A stretch of DNA of 64,000 nucleotides from Aspidapion aeneum (GCA_963576565.1 OY755039.1:28720602-28784601); one strand, 5' to 3'; numbered from the stretch's first letter, positions 11,172 through 24,869 are shown. Notes: generated by a model from the sequence alone, not told the origin. Numbers and translations are program-made.

Positions 11172-11400
11172 AAACGACACTGATTTATTGTCTAACTCTG
11201 CATACTGCCGACTAAAGGGGTCCCGAAAAGAACACCCGAAAGCAATTAAAAGCGCATCTCAAAAAAATCTGCCAATCAGGTGCCCTCTATCCAGCTGTGC
11301 TGGGTCGGTCAGAAAACAAACACTTTGTGCTCGGACCGCAAAGAGCCACGCCTTTTCTCTGTCGGTAGGGTTGAAATTATACCAGGAAGATTTTATATGA
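11172..11400 (+). other. Possible exon or open region after a strong acceptor
   Basis: A strong pyrimidine tract and CAG end at 11171. The longest downstream reading (NDTDLLSNSAYCRLKG...) is open to 11400 but is not in phase with the exon at 10634-10790. No family recognised; this may be repeat-derived. Confidence 0.2.
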
Positions 11401-11551
11401 ATTTGGATAACTTTTGAAGGGCATATTGAAGCAAAATTTCATGAAATCGATAGAACCCCGTGTTAGGAGCATTTCAGGTGACTTTGCAAAAACTATACTT
11501 GCGGTTGTTTAATGTTATAATACTCACCGTGCACCAAAGATTCAATGAAAG

Positions 11552-11740
11552 CAGTGGCGGATCTAGAGGGGCCCGGGCACGCCCCCCCTTCCTGACATCA
11601 AACTTTTTTTAGTTCAACGAAAGAAAATGACAATGCATTAACCGCAAGTTTGAACAAAATTAAACCACTTTTTTAATTTTTTTAATAAAAATACCTTTGG
11701 CCTCTCCCCCCTTGAAATCCTGGATTCTTCTGATCCTTTA
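11552..11740 (+). mobile_element. hAT-like MITE, same family as 35285, right end decayed
   Basis: Begins CAGTGGCGGATCTAGAGGGG and shares 'tgacatcaaact', 'gcattaaccgcaa' and a C-rich right part with 35285-35527. The right end (cctggattcttctgatcc) is mutated; no TSD seen. Confidence 0.65.
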
Positions 11741-11996
11741 TGATGCGTGCCAAACGTCAAACTAGAAAATAAAAATTGGTTAAAAAGTTTATGATTAAGC
11801 GGATTTATTTAAATTATTAGGTACTAGAAACTTAATGTATAATAGGGACATATTGCATGTCTCATTTTTTACTTATACTTTATTTGAGGCATGCGCAGTT
11901 ACCTGGTTTCAACTTTATCCCTTACTAAAAGATAATGTTTGACCTTACTTGTATTCAAATAACGCAGGCTACTAGTTCCTTTATTTAGAGACAATA

Positions 11997-12275
11997 GACA
12001 CTTATTGGAATAAAACCTGACCTTATTTTAAAATCGACCGTATTGTGACAGATTTGCATATAAAAATCAGCTGGTTTCTTTCAAAATTCAGCCTGTGTGT
12101 ATTTAAAAACTGGATTTATTAGTGTCGGTATTTATTAAATGAAAGTTAGCGTCTTTATTATTAAATTTGGCTTTGGTATGTCAATTTTGTAGAGGGCAGC
12201 TGTTAGTTTTCTGTGTAAATGTGTCAAAATAAAGTCGACTCTAAAATAAAGTCAGGTTTTATTCCAATAAGTCCC
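11997..12275 (+). mobile_element. Tc1/mariner-type MITE, TA target
   Basis: 279 bp. Ends GACACTTATTGGAATAAAAC and its near complement ending CCAATAAGTCCC, flanked by TA (11995-11996, 12276-12277). The same element is inverted at 58572-58849 and diverged at 61584-61880. Confidence 0.85.
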
Positions 12276-13376
12276 TAATGTACCGCGCATATAACGTTTT
12301 GACAAAATTCAATGTAAATTTATAATACTTTTGATAGCAGACAGTTATTTCATGAGATACCAATTCGCGATAATCCGCAGATTTAATTTTATGTCATTTA
12401 TTGAAAATTATGTTTGATAAAAACTGGTAGATATGTACTAACCATAAGTCATTAATGTTCGTCGAAGTGTGTAAAAAAAAGAAATAAACAGACCTATCCT
12501 ATAATTAACTGACGGTTTTTCACGGGTATTGGTTTTTCAGTTTTTCCCTAGTTGGAGCTTTTTAATTCATTTTGCTTACAGAACACAAAACAGGCTTTTG
12601 ACAGATAAATAAAGGATAGCAAAAATAACGAAAATAAAAGTTGTGTCTGTAAAGGGTAAAAATTGGACTACTAAATATCACGTGACATCTGTCGTTTAAT
12701 GTCACAGTGATAAAGAATAAAGTAAACTGCACACATAAGATTATTCGTATCATAAAACGGAACAAAATTATTTGTTGTGTTTTTTTGCAATTTCTGTGAA
12801 TAAAAGACAAAGTTTGATGATAATAAACTGTTTATATTAAAAATTATATCTATACAGGGTGCCCCACAAGTCATGGATCAAACGTAGTGAGTTTATGGGG
12901 TTGAGGCAGAGATATTAGAACATTGAAGAGATTGGATTTCACAACCAACCGTTTGCGTTTGACATATCGAAAACAATAGTTGTGCACTTGGTGTTCTGTG
13001 GGTCATGGCCTGCCGGCAGCCCAAACCAAGCTGTTTTATACTTTGATTTTATCATGACGGGCTCGTGCAAAATGGCGAAAGACGGTTTGTTTTTGTGTTG
13101 TATTACTGATATTTCTCCAATTTATCCAAATTCGATTAAGAAAACTCGCAAAAACTTTCAAAAAAATAAACAAAAACAGCGGTTGACAAGAATTTGACAT
13201 TTCGTATTTGTTCTCTGGGTTTTTTTGGTTGGGACGCGGCCATTTTGGATTTGTTGGTTTTACTTTGGTCAAATTCAATCCGCTAATGTTCTATTATCCG
13301 TGGGTTGAGGTGATAAGAATAATGATATTGTAATCCGGCTTTTAATAGCTTACAAGTTATTTACTGTTATTTATGA

Positions 13377-13500
13377 CAGGCGAGGATCTACAGGGAGGGG
13401 AAAGGTGGAATTTCCCCTCCCATATTTAAAATTATAAAATTATATTCACTTTTGACACACATTATACCCCCCCCCCTAAGGAAATTCCCAGATCCGCTCT
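13377..13500 (+). mobile_element. Short hAT-like MITE fragment
   Basis: CAGGCGAGGATCTACAGGG at the left and CCCAGATCCGCTCTTG at the right, with G-rich and C-rich inner edges as in the other 'ggatcta' copies. No clean TSD. Confidence 0.5.
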
Positions 13501-14764
13501 TGTTCATGTTAATTTTTTGATATGATATTACTTTTTAAAATTATTTGTCACCGTTTTATGGAATTTTATTTTATAGGCGTACACTAAATTTTTTGCGCAA
13601 CCAAAATAATTTTAAGAATTAATTCATATTGGAAGCATACAACATTTATAAGTGTACACTAAAACAAATATTAAATAAATACTTTTAGTTGTTTCACAGT
13701 TTCAATCAAATACCTTAAAAATGTAAACTTTATGTAATGTCTCAATAACTAAAACTGACAGATAAAAATTATTGTGCCAGTTGGATTCTTTGTTAAAAAA
13801 AAACTATGAAAAATCACTTTACATCAATATGGAATTTTCATAAATAAAAAAGTAATATGCTCGTCCCAAAATGCAGACTTCTCATAATAGTATCTTCAAA
13901 ACTGCTTGCAATAAGATTCACCTTCAATCATCTTTTGAAAATTGAGGTTTGCAAGTGGGAGTAGGTTTTTTCTATATCTCGTAGAAATACCTTAAACCAC
14001 CAAAAACTTGGGACACCCTGTACATATTTTAGCTCACTGTAGCCTATTTTTTATACTGATTTTAAATAATAATAATTTGTTTAGGCTCCAGCGAACGGAC
14101 ACTCAGTTTTTTCTTAGGAGAGCTGGGTCGTAGGTTTTTTATCACTGAGTTGAAGTACCTATATATTTAAATGTTTTTGGACGCCATGAGAAACACAAAT
14201 CAAATACCTTAAATGGTGAATTATTATTAAAAGACACATTATTACTAATTAATAAAGAAGACCTTACTGATTCTGTGCGATGAAAGTAAAACACTTTTTT
14301 AGAGTAGAAAACAACAATAGATTTATTAAAAATCTCTTCATGGAATTTTATAACAAAAAAAAGTAAAGGAAATAAGACCTCTTGAAGTAGGTAATTCATA
14401 CCTACTAAAAACTGATACCTAATTAATTAAAAAAAAAAAGAAAAGGTTATAAAAAAAATACCTGATTATTTATGTAAAGGATTATTACCCTTTGGCAATC
14501 ACACTACACATTTACCTGGATGTTATGGCCATAATATACCAGGGAGGTTATAGTTTTGAGCAAGTTGCCGCCAAATGTACATCATGGTAAAATTAAAATT
14601 TTCGAATAAAAGTTATTTTATTTATCTTTAAGAATTTATGTTTATGTTTTATTATTTTACTAGGTTCAGAGTACCCATTAATTTATTTTAATTAAATTAA
14701 TATTTTTATAATGGACGTTATACGATGAATTTTCACAAAAATAAAAGGAAAGATCTTGCCTGAT

Positions 14765-14880
14765 ATTCATGGAAATGGAAACCTTGACGGCCTGAGACTA
14801 TGGAAACCATGGGCTGCCTGAGACAATGGAAACTATGGAGTGCCGAGACCATGGAAATGATAGACTGCCCATGACAAGTG
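14765..14880. repeat. Degenerate minisatellite, about 25-bp unit
   Basis: Variants of 'gagacnatggaaac' recur near 14795, 14820 and 14846. Confidence 0.45.
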
Positions 14881-15033
14881 TTTTGGTCAGGCATGAAAAT
14901 GCAGATTCCAGATGGACTTTTCATATCCAAAAACAGGATGGAAATTGCAGCTGGATAATCACGCGGTCTTCCCAAGGGCCCTGTTTGTAACAAAAAAACT
15001 AGCATAAGCATTTTGTTCACATCGTGGAAATAG

Positions 15034-15288
15034 CAAAAAAAATTACTTACCTCAATAAGGGAAACTCTCCACACATTCACAGACCTTGTACAGCAAATCA
15101 GTAGTTGGGGGCTCACTAAGAACGTGGTTTTAGTGGAGGATTTTCTCAAAACCTCCAATGGAGAAAAAATTGAGGGTCAGTCCACGTCATTCAACGTGAC
15201 TCTGGACCGGACGCTAAAAGGCAAATCGCAATCTCACCAGAGAACAGGATATTCTCCGACCAAAATATCAAGTGGGGCTATTCACAGT
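15034..15288 (+). other. Unassigned 84-codon open region
   Basis: Open on the plus strand from after a TAG near 15031 to a TGA at 15289, reading SIRETLHTFTDLVQQ... and ...GQSTSFNVTLDRTLKG. Composition is protein-like, but there is no ATG. The only good splice signal here (GTAAGT near 15050) is on the other strand. Either a fragment of an unrecognised gene or chance. Confidence 0.2.
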
Positions 15289-15390
15289 TGATGTACACGG
15301 CCAGTGCAAGCAAAACGATGAGCGTTTTTTTACGAGCTAACCATGCTTATATTTACGTAGCGTTTTATTGTTCCATAAAATAAAAATGCT

Positions 15391-17273
15391 ACATCACACT
15401 ACTACTATACTATAGTAATGTGAGCTATTGTTTTTTTTTATTTTTTTTTATTTGTCAAACACACTGTGTTTCTGGTATTACAATCTAGTCAGTAAGACTA
15501 ATTAGCAATTTTGTTTTAACTTAATTTACTAGAAAAGTCAGATTTAAACTTAGGGTTCACTCAACAGTTCTCCCCGCTTTGTTTAGTGTGTAACTCACAA
15601 TTGTGTTGTGTTTATAGCATTATTTTGTTTTATGTGTAATTCACTTAGTTTACTAGCTCAAACGGCTTCCCTCTTTTTAGTATTCGAACTAGCATAGCAT
15701 TGTCTAGAAGCTGAATTGCTTCCACATTCACATGTCGATGGAGTCTATCTTCATGGCTTTTTGCGTACTTTTTTATAGTCTCTGCTACAGTTTCGATTTT
15801 TAGATCTCGAAGGTCACTATTTCGAACGTACCAAGGTGCATTCACAATGTTTCTTAATACTTTATTTTGAAATCTCTGTAGAACTAGAATGTTACTCTCT
15901 TTAGCACAACCCCATAGTTGAATACCATATGTCCATACTGGTTTCAGTATTTGTCTATAAAGCAGCAACTTATTATGAATTGTTAAATTGGACTTCCTTC
16001 CAATTAGCCAGTTCATTTTTCTATACCTTATCTCAAGTTCTTCTTTTTTTTTTCTTAACATGTGCTTTCCAGCGCAATTTGGCATCAAGTGTCATACCTA
16101 GATATTTTGCCTGATTTGAATATGGTACGGGAATGTTGTTAATTGTAATTTGTATGTGATTTATATTTTTGTTTGTAAAATCAACATGAATTGATTTGGT
16201 TTCATTTAATTTTATTCGCCACTTTGTGGTCCAACTGTGAACTTAGGTGACTGCATCCTGAAGTTTTTCTATGCATTTTTCAATAGATTTTTCAACCGTC
16301 AATAAACCAGTATCATCGGCAAATGTTGCTAAGTGGCAATTTTCTGGCTTTGGGATATCACAAGTGAATAATAAGTATAGATATGGGCCTAGTACGCTAC
16401 CCTGGGGCACGCCTGCTTGAATTTCTCTTAAATTTGAGTATGAGTCTTCCTGTTTTACTCTAAAATGTCTATCAGATATGTATGATTCCAAAATATCCGA
16501 ATATTGTTTTGGCAGAAACCGTTTTAGTTTAAAATTAAGGCCTTCATGCCACACTTTGTCAAATGCTTGTGCTACATCTAGAAAAACTGCAGAACAAACT
16601 TTTCCCTCTTCTAGTGCTTTTTCTATTATATTAGTAATTCTGTGTACTTGGTCTATCGTGGAATGCTTGTCTCGAAAACCAAATTGATGAGACGGAATGT
16701 GAGCTATGATGATCCCAATTTTTCGAGAAAACAAAAATTGCTCCGATTTAAAAAAAAAAATTATATATCTTTGCGTTTCTGATGATTTTGAAACTTTTTT
16801 GTCGCGCGTAAGTCTGTCTGTCTGTCTGTCTGCCTGTCTGTCTGTATGTCTGTCTGTAACGACCAACGCGCATAACTCAAAAACCGCTTGCCCGATTTTA
16901 ATGAAATTTGTTACCTAGGCTGGGTCTTGGGCCGAGATGGTCCCATTTAAAAATGAACAAAATCCACCGAACACAAGCCAAATAAAAGGATTGGAGTAAA
17001 TTTTAAAAATCAGAGTTTATGTAAAAATATGGCGTGTGTGATATCAAACGAAAGGTCTGAGGTTAAACAAAATACATTTTAGTTTAAAAAAAGGGTGGGG
17101 GTAGATTAAAAAAATTATAGTTTAAGTCAAAACATGGCTTGTGTGGTATCAAACGAAATGTAATTGAGTCTGGAGTTGAATAAAATATATTTAAGTTTTT
17201 AGTTATATTAGCTCATACCAACTCTATAGTACCTAGTGTGAGCTTAGGTGCCCATATAATGGCAGATTATTTT
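15391..17273 (+). mobile_element. (GTCT)n hairpin-ended element, copy C, split by a LINE
   Basis: The 5' hairpin (15391-15428, diverged) is separated from the rest (16696-17273) by the LINE at 15429-16695. The 3' part has a short (GTCT)n (16811-16858), two internal units and a decayed 3' hairpin. It is more diverged than copies A, B, D and E, so it is probably older. Confidence 0.8.
15429..16695 (-). pseudogene. 5'-truncated Jockey-type non-LTR retrotransposon
   Basis: Reverse transcriptase and C-terminal region in minus orientation. It begins abruptly at HQFGFRDKHSTI inside the RT domain, then shows AFDKVWH, GVPQGSVLGP and the catalytic FADD (about 16310-16325), and ends with a Jockey-like tail (TYGIQLWG, NAPWYVRN). 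The poly(A) appears as a T-rich run at 15430-15450. AATGTGAGCTAT occurs at both ends (15417-15428, 16696-16707), a 12-bp TSD, so insertion was by target-primed reverse transcription. The frame is broken by TAA at 16243-16245 and a shift in an A-run near 16040. The open frame continues upstream into the host repeat, so its apparent N-terminus is not real. Inactive. Confidence 0.88.
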
Positions 17274-18463
17274 GAGTTTTATTGCTTTTAATTGTAGCGG
17301 ACGTAGGCGGACAATTTTTTTATAAGCCATAATTAACATAAGCCATAACATAGCTTGGCAAGACTCGGCAGGAAACTAAAACGCTTTGACAAGGTAAAAA
17401 TTAGGCAAATATAAATTCCCAAACAGGGCATTTTAAAATATTTCGTAAACGTACAATGTAAACAACAAAGGATTAAAATTAAGTTTTAAAATATGGGACA
17501 TACCTTTTCCATTTTCGATAATTAGTTTTTCCAATATAAGCCAAACGAAAATACAATAACAACACCTCAAAACAAAGATCAAGAACAAAGGCTTGTGATT
17601 TCAAAATTCAGTAAGTTTCGACTGACCTCACGACACGATGCAAGTAGAGGGGGAAGTTTCATGGGGGCGGGGGCTAGATAGATAGATTATTAGAACTAGA
17701 ACAAAAAATGGTTAGAAGGTAGTTTTGAGTCTCTTGGTAATTTTTACTTTTAACCGGTTTTATGTACAGAGACTCCTTCGTCCTGAGTACAAAAGGTCCC
17801 TAATGACAAAAGCCTGACTTATAACAGAGTACATTAAAACCTGTATAATAAAAAAAAAATTGTGTTTCCGAGCCCACCCAAAAAATACTTCAAATGCACA
17901 GTAGCAAAAAAATTTAGCTTGTAAATAAATAAATCATATTATATTCTATTCGCTTAGAGGCCTTCAGGCACAATGATTTTTATATATATAACTGGATAGG
18001 CCTTTTACATATATGCAGTGAGGCAAAAATATTGATATTTTTTGTAGAGAGAGCACGCTGCTCAGGAGGTGCTGCATTTCCTTTTTTACTTTTACTCTCC
18101 GATGATATTATGTGGTTTTGAAAGTTCACGGACGTTTAATTTTTAATTTATAACTGGATTTTTATTGCGATTAGGTACTAATAATTTTTTAAAATAATCA
18201 AAGCTACTTACTTCAAGAAAGAAACTGGCTTTTCAACTACTATAACTACCTATAAAATTAGTTTTTACAAGCAACACATCGTGTTCCCATTTTTTATTCT
18301 TGTTCACCAAAAAAAAATGTCAAAAATATACTGACAACATTGACAAACACTTTAATGACAAATCACAAATGACAATCTCCTTGGAGTATTTAGTTCACAG
18401 AATACCACCAGTGATTGGAACTAGAGAGAGAAAGGTTGGAATGCTTAGCATTCGCTCACTCTA

Positions 18464-19235
18464 AAAATACTCTGCCAATATATGGGCCCCTAAGCTCACA
18501 CTAGGTACTATAGTTATAGTGTACGTGTGAGCTAATATAACTAAAAACTGAAATATATTTTATTCAACTCCACACTAAATTACCTTTTGTTTGATACCAC
18601 ACAAGCCATGTTTTGACTTAAACTCAAATTTTTAAAATCCACCCCCACCCTTAAAAAAAACAAAAACTAAAATGTATTTTCTTAAACTCCGGACTCAATT
18701 ACCTTTCGTTTGATATCACACACGCCATATTTTTACTTAAACTCTAATTTTTGAAATATACCCCCACCCTTTTTTTAAATAAATTAAAATGTATTTGTTT
18801 AACTCCAGACTCAATTACCTTTCATTTGATATCACACACGCCATATTTTCACATAAACTCTAATTTTTGAAATCTATCCCCACCCTTTTATTTGGTTTGT
18901 GTTCGGTGGATTTTGTTCATTTTTAAATGGGACCATCTCGACCCAAGACCCAGTCTAGGTACCAAATTTCATTGAAATCGGCCAAGCGGTTTTTGAGTTA
19001 TGCGCGTTGGTCGTTACAGACAGACATACAGACAGACATACAGACAGACAGACAGACAGACAGACATACAGACAGACAGACAGACAGACAGACAGACGGC
19101 GCAACAAAAAAGTTTCAAAATCATCTGAAACGCAAAGATATATAAAAAATTTTGAAATCGGAGCAACTTTTTTTTTCTCGAAAAAATTAGGATCACCATA
19201 GCTCACACTACTATAGTATAGTATATGTGTGAGCT
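18464..19235 (-). mobile_element. (GTCT)n hairpin-ended element, copy D
   Basis: Complete copy in minus orientation: AAAATACTCTGCC at 18464, (GACA)n about 19016-19100, terminal hairpin ending GTGTGAGCT at 19235. Same internal units as copies B and E. Confidence 0.87.
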
Positions 19236-19661
19236 AAAACTCTTTGAATTTTTGCTTCAGTGTCCCATATACGTAATGTATAATGGTGGCTGTTCCAGTT
19301 ACTTCGTATTAATTCATTGTTGATGCACTTTTCGTGGTAGTGGAAAGTTGACTCCAGTGGTTGAAAGCCTTTACCTTTGGAAACACAATTCTACTTATTG
19401 GACATATGTCAAACTTATGCCAAATACAATATGGCGGCTCAAACGTAAAACGCAGAAGAATTGTGGGAAAGGATCAGGCACACCTCTTATGGGATTTCTG
19501 TAATCCGTCAAACTTCATGAAATTTTGGTATGTTGTCAATCGAACCTTTCTTAGCAAAAATTCTCATGGGCCCAACTCAGATGAATGACCAGTTTTTAGA
19601 CGGGTTTTCCAAACATATACGCAATTTCAGTATTACAAATATTTACAATTTATTTATTTTT

Positions 19662-19830
19662 AGCTCACACATATACTATACTATAGTAGTGTGAGCTATG
19701 GTGATCCTAATTTTTTCGAGAAAAAAAAAGTTGCTCCGATTTTAAAAAATTTTATATATCTTTGCGTTTCAGATGATTTTAAAACTTTTTTGTTGCGCCG
19801 TCTGTCTGTCTGTCTGTCTGTCTGTCTGTA

Positions 19831-19865
<35 letters not shown>

Positions 19866-20430
19866 ATGTCTGTCTGTAACGACCAACGCGCATAACTCAA
19901 AAACCGCTTGGCCGATTTTAATGAAATTTGGTACGTAGGCTGGGTTTTGGGCCGAGATGGTCCCATTTAAAAATGAACAAAATCCACCGAGCACAAACCA
20001 AATAAAAGGGTGGGGGGTAGATTTCAAAATTAGAGTTTATGGGAAAATATGGCGTGTGTGACATCAAACGAAAGGTAATTGAGTCTGGAGTTCAACAAAA
20101 TACATTTTAATCTATTTAAAAAAAAGGGTGGGGGTATATTTTAAAAATTAGAGTTTAAGTGAAAATATGGCGTGTGTGATATCAAACGAAAGGTAATTGA
20201 GTCCGGAGTTTAACAAAATACATTTTAGTTTTTGTTTTTTTAAGGGTGGGGGTAGATTTCAAAAATTTGAGTTTAAGTCAAAACATGGCTTGTGTGGTAT
20301 CAAACAAAAGGTAATTTAGTCCGGAGTTGAATAAAATATATTTTAGTTTTTAGTTATATTAGCTCACACGTACACTATAACTATAGTACCTAGTGTGAGC
20401 TTAGGGGCCCATATATTGGCAGAGTATTTT
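19662..20430 (+). mobile_element. (GTCT)n hairpin-ended element, copy E, inside the foldback arm
   Basis: Complete copy. The insertion site can be read from sister units at 20665 and 20934 (tttatttattatttttaat...): the element sits within a T run, with no duplication beyond Ts. (GTCT)n is at about 19800-19880. Confidence 0.88.
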
Positions 20431-21295
20431 TAATCTGTCCCTTTAAAACATTATCTACAGGGTGTTAAAGTAAATAATAGTCGAATGTTTTAATGAAAAA
20501 CAACTTTTATTTTGTTGTGGACTAAACCTTGCTCATAAAAAATTCTGATGGGCCCAACTTAAATGAATGACCAGTTTTTCAAATACCGGGTGTTGAAAGA
20601 CCCATAATAGCTCCTTAGACGCGTTTTCCAAACATATACGCAATGGTAATATTACATACATTTACGATTTATTTATTATTTTTAATGTGTACCTTTAAAA
20701 CATAATCTACAGGGTGTTTAAGTAAATATTAATCGAAAGTGTTAATAAGAAACAAGCGCTAGTGTGTTTTGGATTGAACCTTTCTTATCAAAAGTTCTGA
20801 TGGGCCCAACTTAAATGAATGACCAGTTTTTAAAGTACAAGGTGTTGAGAAAGTGATAATGTCTACGAGGCATTATAGCTTTTTAGACGAGTTATCGAAA
20901 CACTTACGCAATATAAAGATTACATATATTTACGATTTATTTATTATTTTTATTCTGTACCTTTAAAACATTATCTACAAGGTGATAGAGGATTTTCTTT
21001 TAAAAAAATCTCTTAAAGTCCATTTTTCTTTACAATTAATCCTTTTCGCTGTTTTTACTGCACAAAACAGCCCTGTGTTAATAGTAGGATGCTTAATAGA
21101 TGCTTTTTAATAGTATTTAAAAAATGATTTGCCGAAACACCCTGTATTAAATAATTAATAAGTGTAGTAGTCCAAAGGTGGTAGACGCGTTTTACTCATT
21201 GGGCGTCGACCGGTGAGATACCACCATGCCAGAACTGAGTAGCGCTAAGTGGTATCACCACGTTCCGCTACTGCGCTGGCAGTCCGGTTCCAACA

Positions 21296-24245
21296 ATGAG
21301 TAACAATAGCATGATGGCGCTTCCAGGATCAAAATATTCCGGAGGTAAAATACCCGACCACTCGGATCTCCGGGCGTCGGGTGATCCTGGGGGTCCTTCA
21401 TGCAAAGATATTAAAAGAAGACCAAAAACTCAACTCAGAATTGATTTTAGCAATATAAGAGGATTAAGTACCAACATGAATTCAGTTCACCAACATCTTG
21501 AAGAACAAAGACCTGACATCCTTGTTCTCACTGAAACTAAAATCAGTTCTGCAACACCTATTGTGAACTATCTTTATCCCGGCTATGACCTACACCACCG
21601 ATTTCGACATATTTTGGGATCTGTGTGTACATTAAAAATGACCTTTCATGTCATCGAGAGGAGAAGCTAGAACCAGCGAACCTCGATATCATATAGCTGA
21701 AATTCACCTCAAAGTCATCGACCAAGTTTATTTGCTGCTTCTACCGACCGCCAAGTAACACCGAGTATCAAAACTTTTTTGCGACATTATCCGAAAACTG
21801 TGATAGTATACAGTCTAACTATCCACATGCGGAAATTGTTTTTTTAGGCGATTTCAACGTCCACAATATACCCTGGCTGAAACACCACAACAAAACAGAT
21901 AATGAAGGCAGGGAAGCAGAATCTTTTGTCATAAGTTGTGGTCTAACGCAGCTTGTCGATGAACCTACCCGTATCTCAGAATGGGGTGAATTTGCAGCGC
22001 TTTTAGACTTGTTCCTAACTACAAATCCTGACTTGTACACAATTCAAGTAGATCCCCCACTTGGTTCATCCGATCATAAACTTATAAGAACAAAGTGCGA
22101 AATGTTCATACCGCCAAGCCAACAATCACTTCCTCGTAAAATGTGGCACTATAAATCGGCAAAATGGAATGACCTTAAACAGTTTTACCTGGATTTTCCA
22201 TGGCAAGAGGTTTGCTTTAAAACAGCTGATCCCACTATTTGCTGTAATGAAATAACAAAAGTAATCTTATCTGGAATGGATGCATATATCCCACATACAA
22301 TAAAACGCAGAGCTAATGCAAAACCTTGGTTCAACAGCCAGTATCAAACGGCTGTACAGAAAAAAAACACAGAGCATATAACCTTTGGAAACGACAACAA
22401 ACCGCTCAAAACCACACAGAATTTATAGAAGCCAGAAATAGTTGCAAAATTACTATTGACGCCGCTAAAGAAACATACAATCAAAGAATAAAAAACAGGT
22501 TGCTGAATTGTCCAAGTAGTTCTAGGTCCTTTTGGTCTCTTGCAAAAGCCTTACAGATAAAAATACTCACTTAGCCACAACATCAGAGGAAAAAGCCAAT
22601 ATGCTGGCCAAAATCTTTTCCTCCAACTCAAACCTAACAGTGCCAAATGGAAAAACTCCACCGTTCATTGAAAGGGTTTCCCACAGTATGCCAGAGATAC
22701 CCTTTTGTCACAGAGAAATACGAAAATCCCTTAAAAAGTTGGATACAAACAAAGCAATGGGTCCAGATGGCACTCAAAAATTGTGCTAGCGAACTCACCC
22801 CAACTTTCGCAAAATTATTCAATTTATCTTATAGGCAAGGAGTATATCCATCATCATGGAAGTCTGCCGCAGTACAACCCATTCCAAAGAAAGGAAAAAA
22901 GACAGATCCGTTAAACTATAGACCAATTGCTCTACTTCCGGTGATATCAAAAGTAATGGAAAGAGTTGTGAACAATCACCTAACCAAGTACTTGGAAAAG
23001 TACAAAATTATCAACGACAAGCAATACGGATTTCGAAAATATAGGTCAACTGGCGATTTACTTACATACGTCACTCACTTATGGCAAAAAGCGATTGAGT
23101 TGCGAGGTGAAACAAGAACAATTGCCTTAGATATATCTAAAGCATTCGATAAAGTCTGGCATGAAAATCTGCTCAACAAGCTCAAAGCAACGGGATTGTC
23201 GCCGAGACTTTGCACTTGGTTTGAAAGTTACCTTAAGGATAGATCCATTTATGTTGCACTGGATGGCCGGAACTCCAACTCTTACCAAATAAATGCTGGT
23301 GTGCCACAGAGAGCAATCCTTTCGCCAACACTTTTTCTGATTTACATAAATGACCACATAGATAAAACAGTAAATCCACTTTATTGCTTTGCAGATGATG
23401 GCAATGTAGTACCCTCAGTCATACCACCCACATGTCTCTCCGCACGTGAATTCCATTACCTTAGACTAACTGAAATATCACAGATAAATAACGACTTGGA
23501 GATAATAGAGGACTGGGGCGACAAAAACCTTGTACAGTTCAACGCGCAGAAAACCCAAGCAGCCCTGTTTTCAAAAAAGACCAGCACCGGTGAGCCAAAC
23601 ATCATGCTATCTGGAAGTGCTGTGGCATTGCAGAGCCAGTTGAACATCTTAGGAGTCACTGCAGAGACCAACATGTCTTGGCACAGTCACGTGGCAGATA
23701 TAGCTAAAAGGGCGTCCCAAAAGCTTGGCGTGCTATTTCGTACAAGACATCTGTATACACCAAGCCAACTGCTGACACTCTACAAAGCCCAGATTCGACC
23801 AACTATGGAGTACTGCTCACATATATGGAGTGCGGCACCCAAACATACCTTAATGCTTTTGAACACCGTGCAAAAACGAGCTATCAAGCTGATCAATGAC
23901 CCCGCACTTACCCGTAGCTTGGATAGTCTCGAACATCGAAGAACTGTGGGCGATCTATCTCTCTTCTACAGGTATTATCACGGAAAATGCTCTGAAGAAT
24001 TGGCACGTATAATCCCCCCGGGAGTAGCACCTACTAGGCGAACACGTCAAGCAGACGGTAACCATCAATTTATTGTCAAAATAGAGGCACCAAGAACCTC
24101 ATTATATCAGAATTCATATCTCTGGAGAACAGCATCGCTGTGGAATAAACTCCCTGCGACAGTTTTCCCTGCAGGTTACAACCTAAACCGTTTCAAAACC
24201 AACACACACCAACATTTCCGCGCACTTGCCGCTTCTCGAGCGTGA
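21296..24245 (+). pseudogene. Dead non-LTR retrotransposon ORF2 (endonuclease + reverse transcriptase)
   Basis: The element spans about 21180-24286, with a structured leader (palindromic 'gtggtatcaccac') and a terminal A9 at 24277. An APE-type endonuclease runs from about 21420 (DFSNIRGL, ILVLTETKI) through GDFNVH (21849) and SSDHKL (22068). The RT runs from about 22700: GPDG, NYRPIALLP, AFDKVWHE, then GVPQRAIL where GVPQGSIL is usual, and FADD (23388). The C-terminal part ends with YLWRTASLWNKLP, as in CR1/Jockey-group elements. Frameshifts near 21610, 22400, 22550 and 22780 split it; only the last segment is long and open. The changed GVPQ motif adds to inactivity. It sits in the loop of the foldback element. 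Confidence 0.88.
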
Positions 24246-24869
24246 TAGGGATCTCCTTGCGAGAGCGCATACCCGTAAAAAAAAACTTAAGAATCATTAA
24301 AGACCTAATAAATACTCTATATTTATTAGTAACATTGCGTATATTTTTAGAAAACCCGTCTAAAGAGCTATTATGCTTCTTGAACATTATCACTTTTGAC
24401 ACTCTGTATTTTAAAAACTGGAAATTAATTTAAATTGGGCCCATGGGAACTTCTGATAAGCAATGTTTAATCTATAACATACTAAAGCTTGTTTCTCATT
24501 AAAACATTCGACTAATATTTACTTAAACACCCTGTGGATAATGTTTGAAAGGTACAGATTAAAAATAATAAGTAAATCGTAAATATTTGTAATAGTAACA
24601 TTGCGTATATGTTTGGAAAACCCGTCTAAAGAGCTATTTTGCTACTTGGACATTATCACATTCAACACCCTGTATTTCAAAAACTGGTCATTAATTTGAG
24701 TTGTGCCCATGAGAACTTTTGATAAGAAAGGTTCAGTCTACAACATACTAAAACTTCATGAAGTTTGACGGATTATAGAAATCCCATAAGAGGTGTGCCT
24801 GATCCTTTACAACTTTTTATTTCTTAACCGATTCTTAAAAAAATTAATTTCGTTTTATTTGAATTATAG

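Noticed and set aside
14733..15158. 141-codon minus-strand protein
   Set aside because: No ATG at the proposed start, part of it is minisatellite, and composition is not protein-like; the plus strand is open over part of it.
16243..16866. A 207-codon gene starting at 16866
   Set aside because: Its first 60 or so codons are the host (GTCT)n element read backwards; only the part from HQFGF on is LINE.
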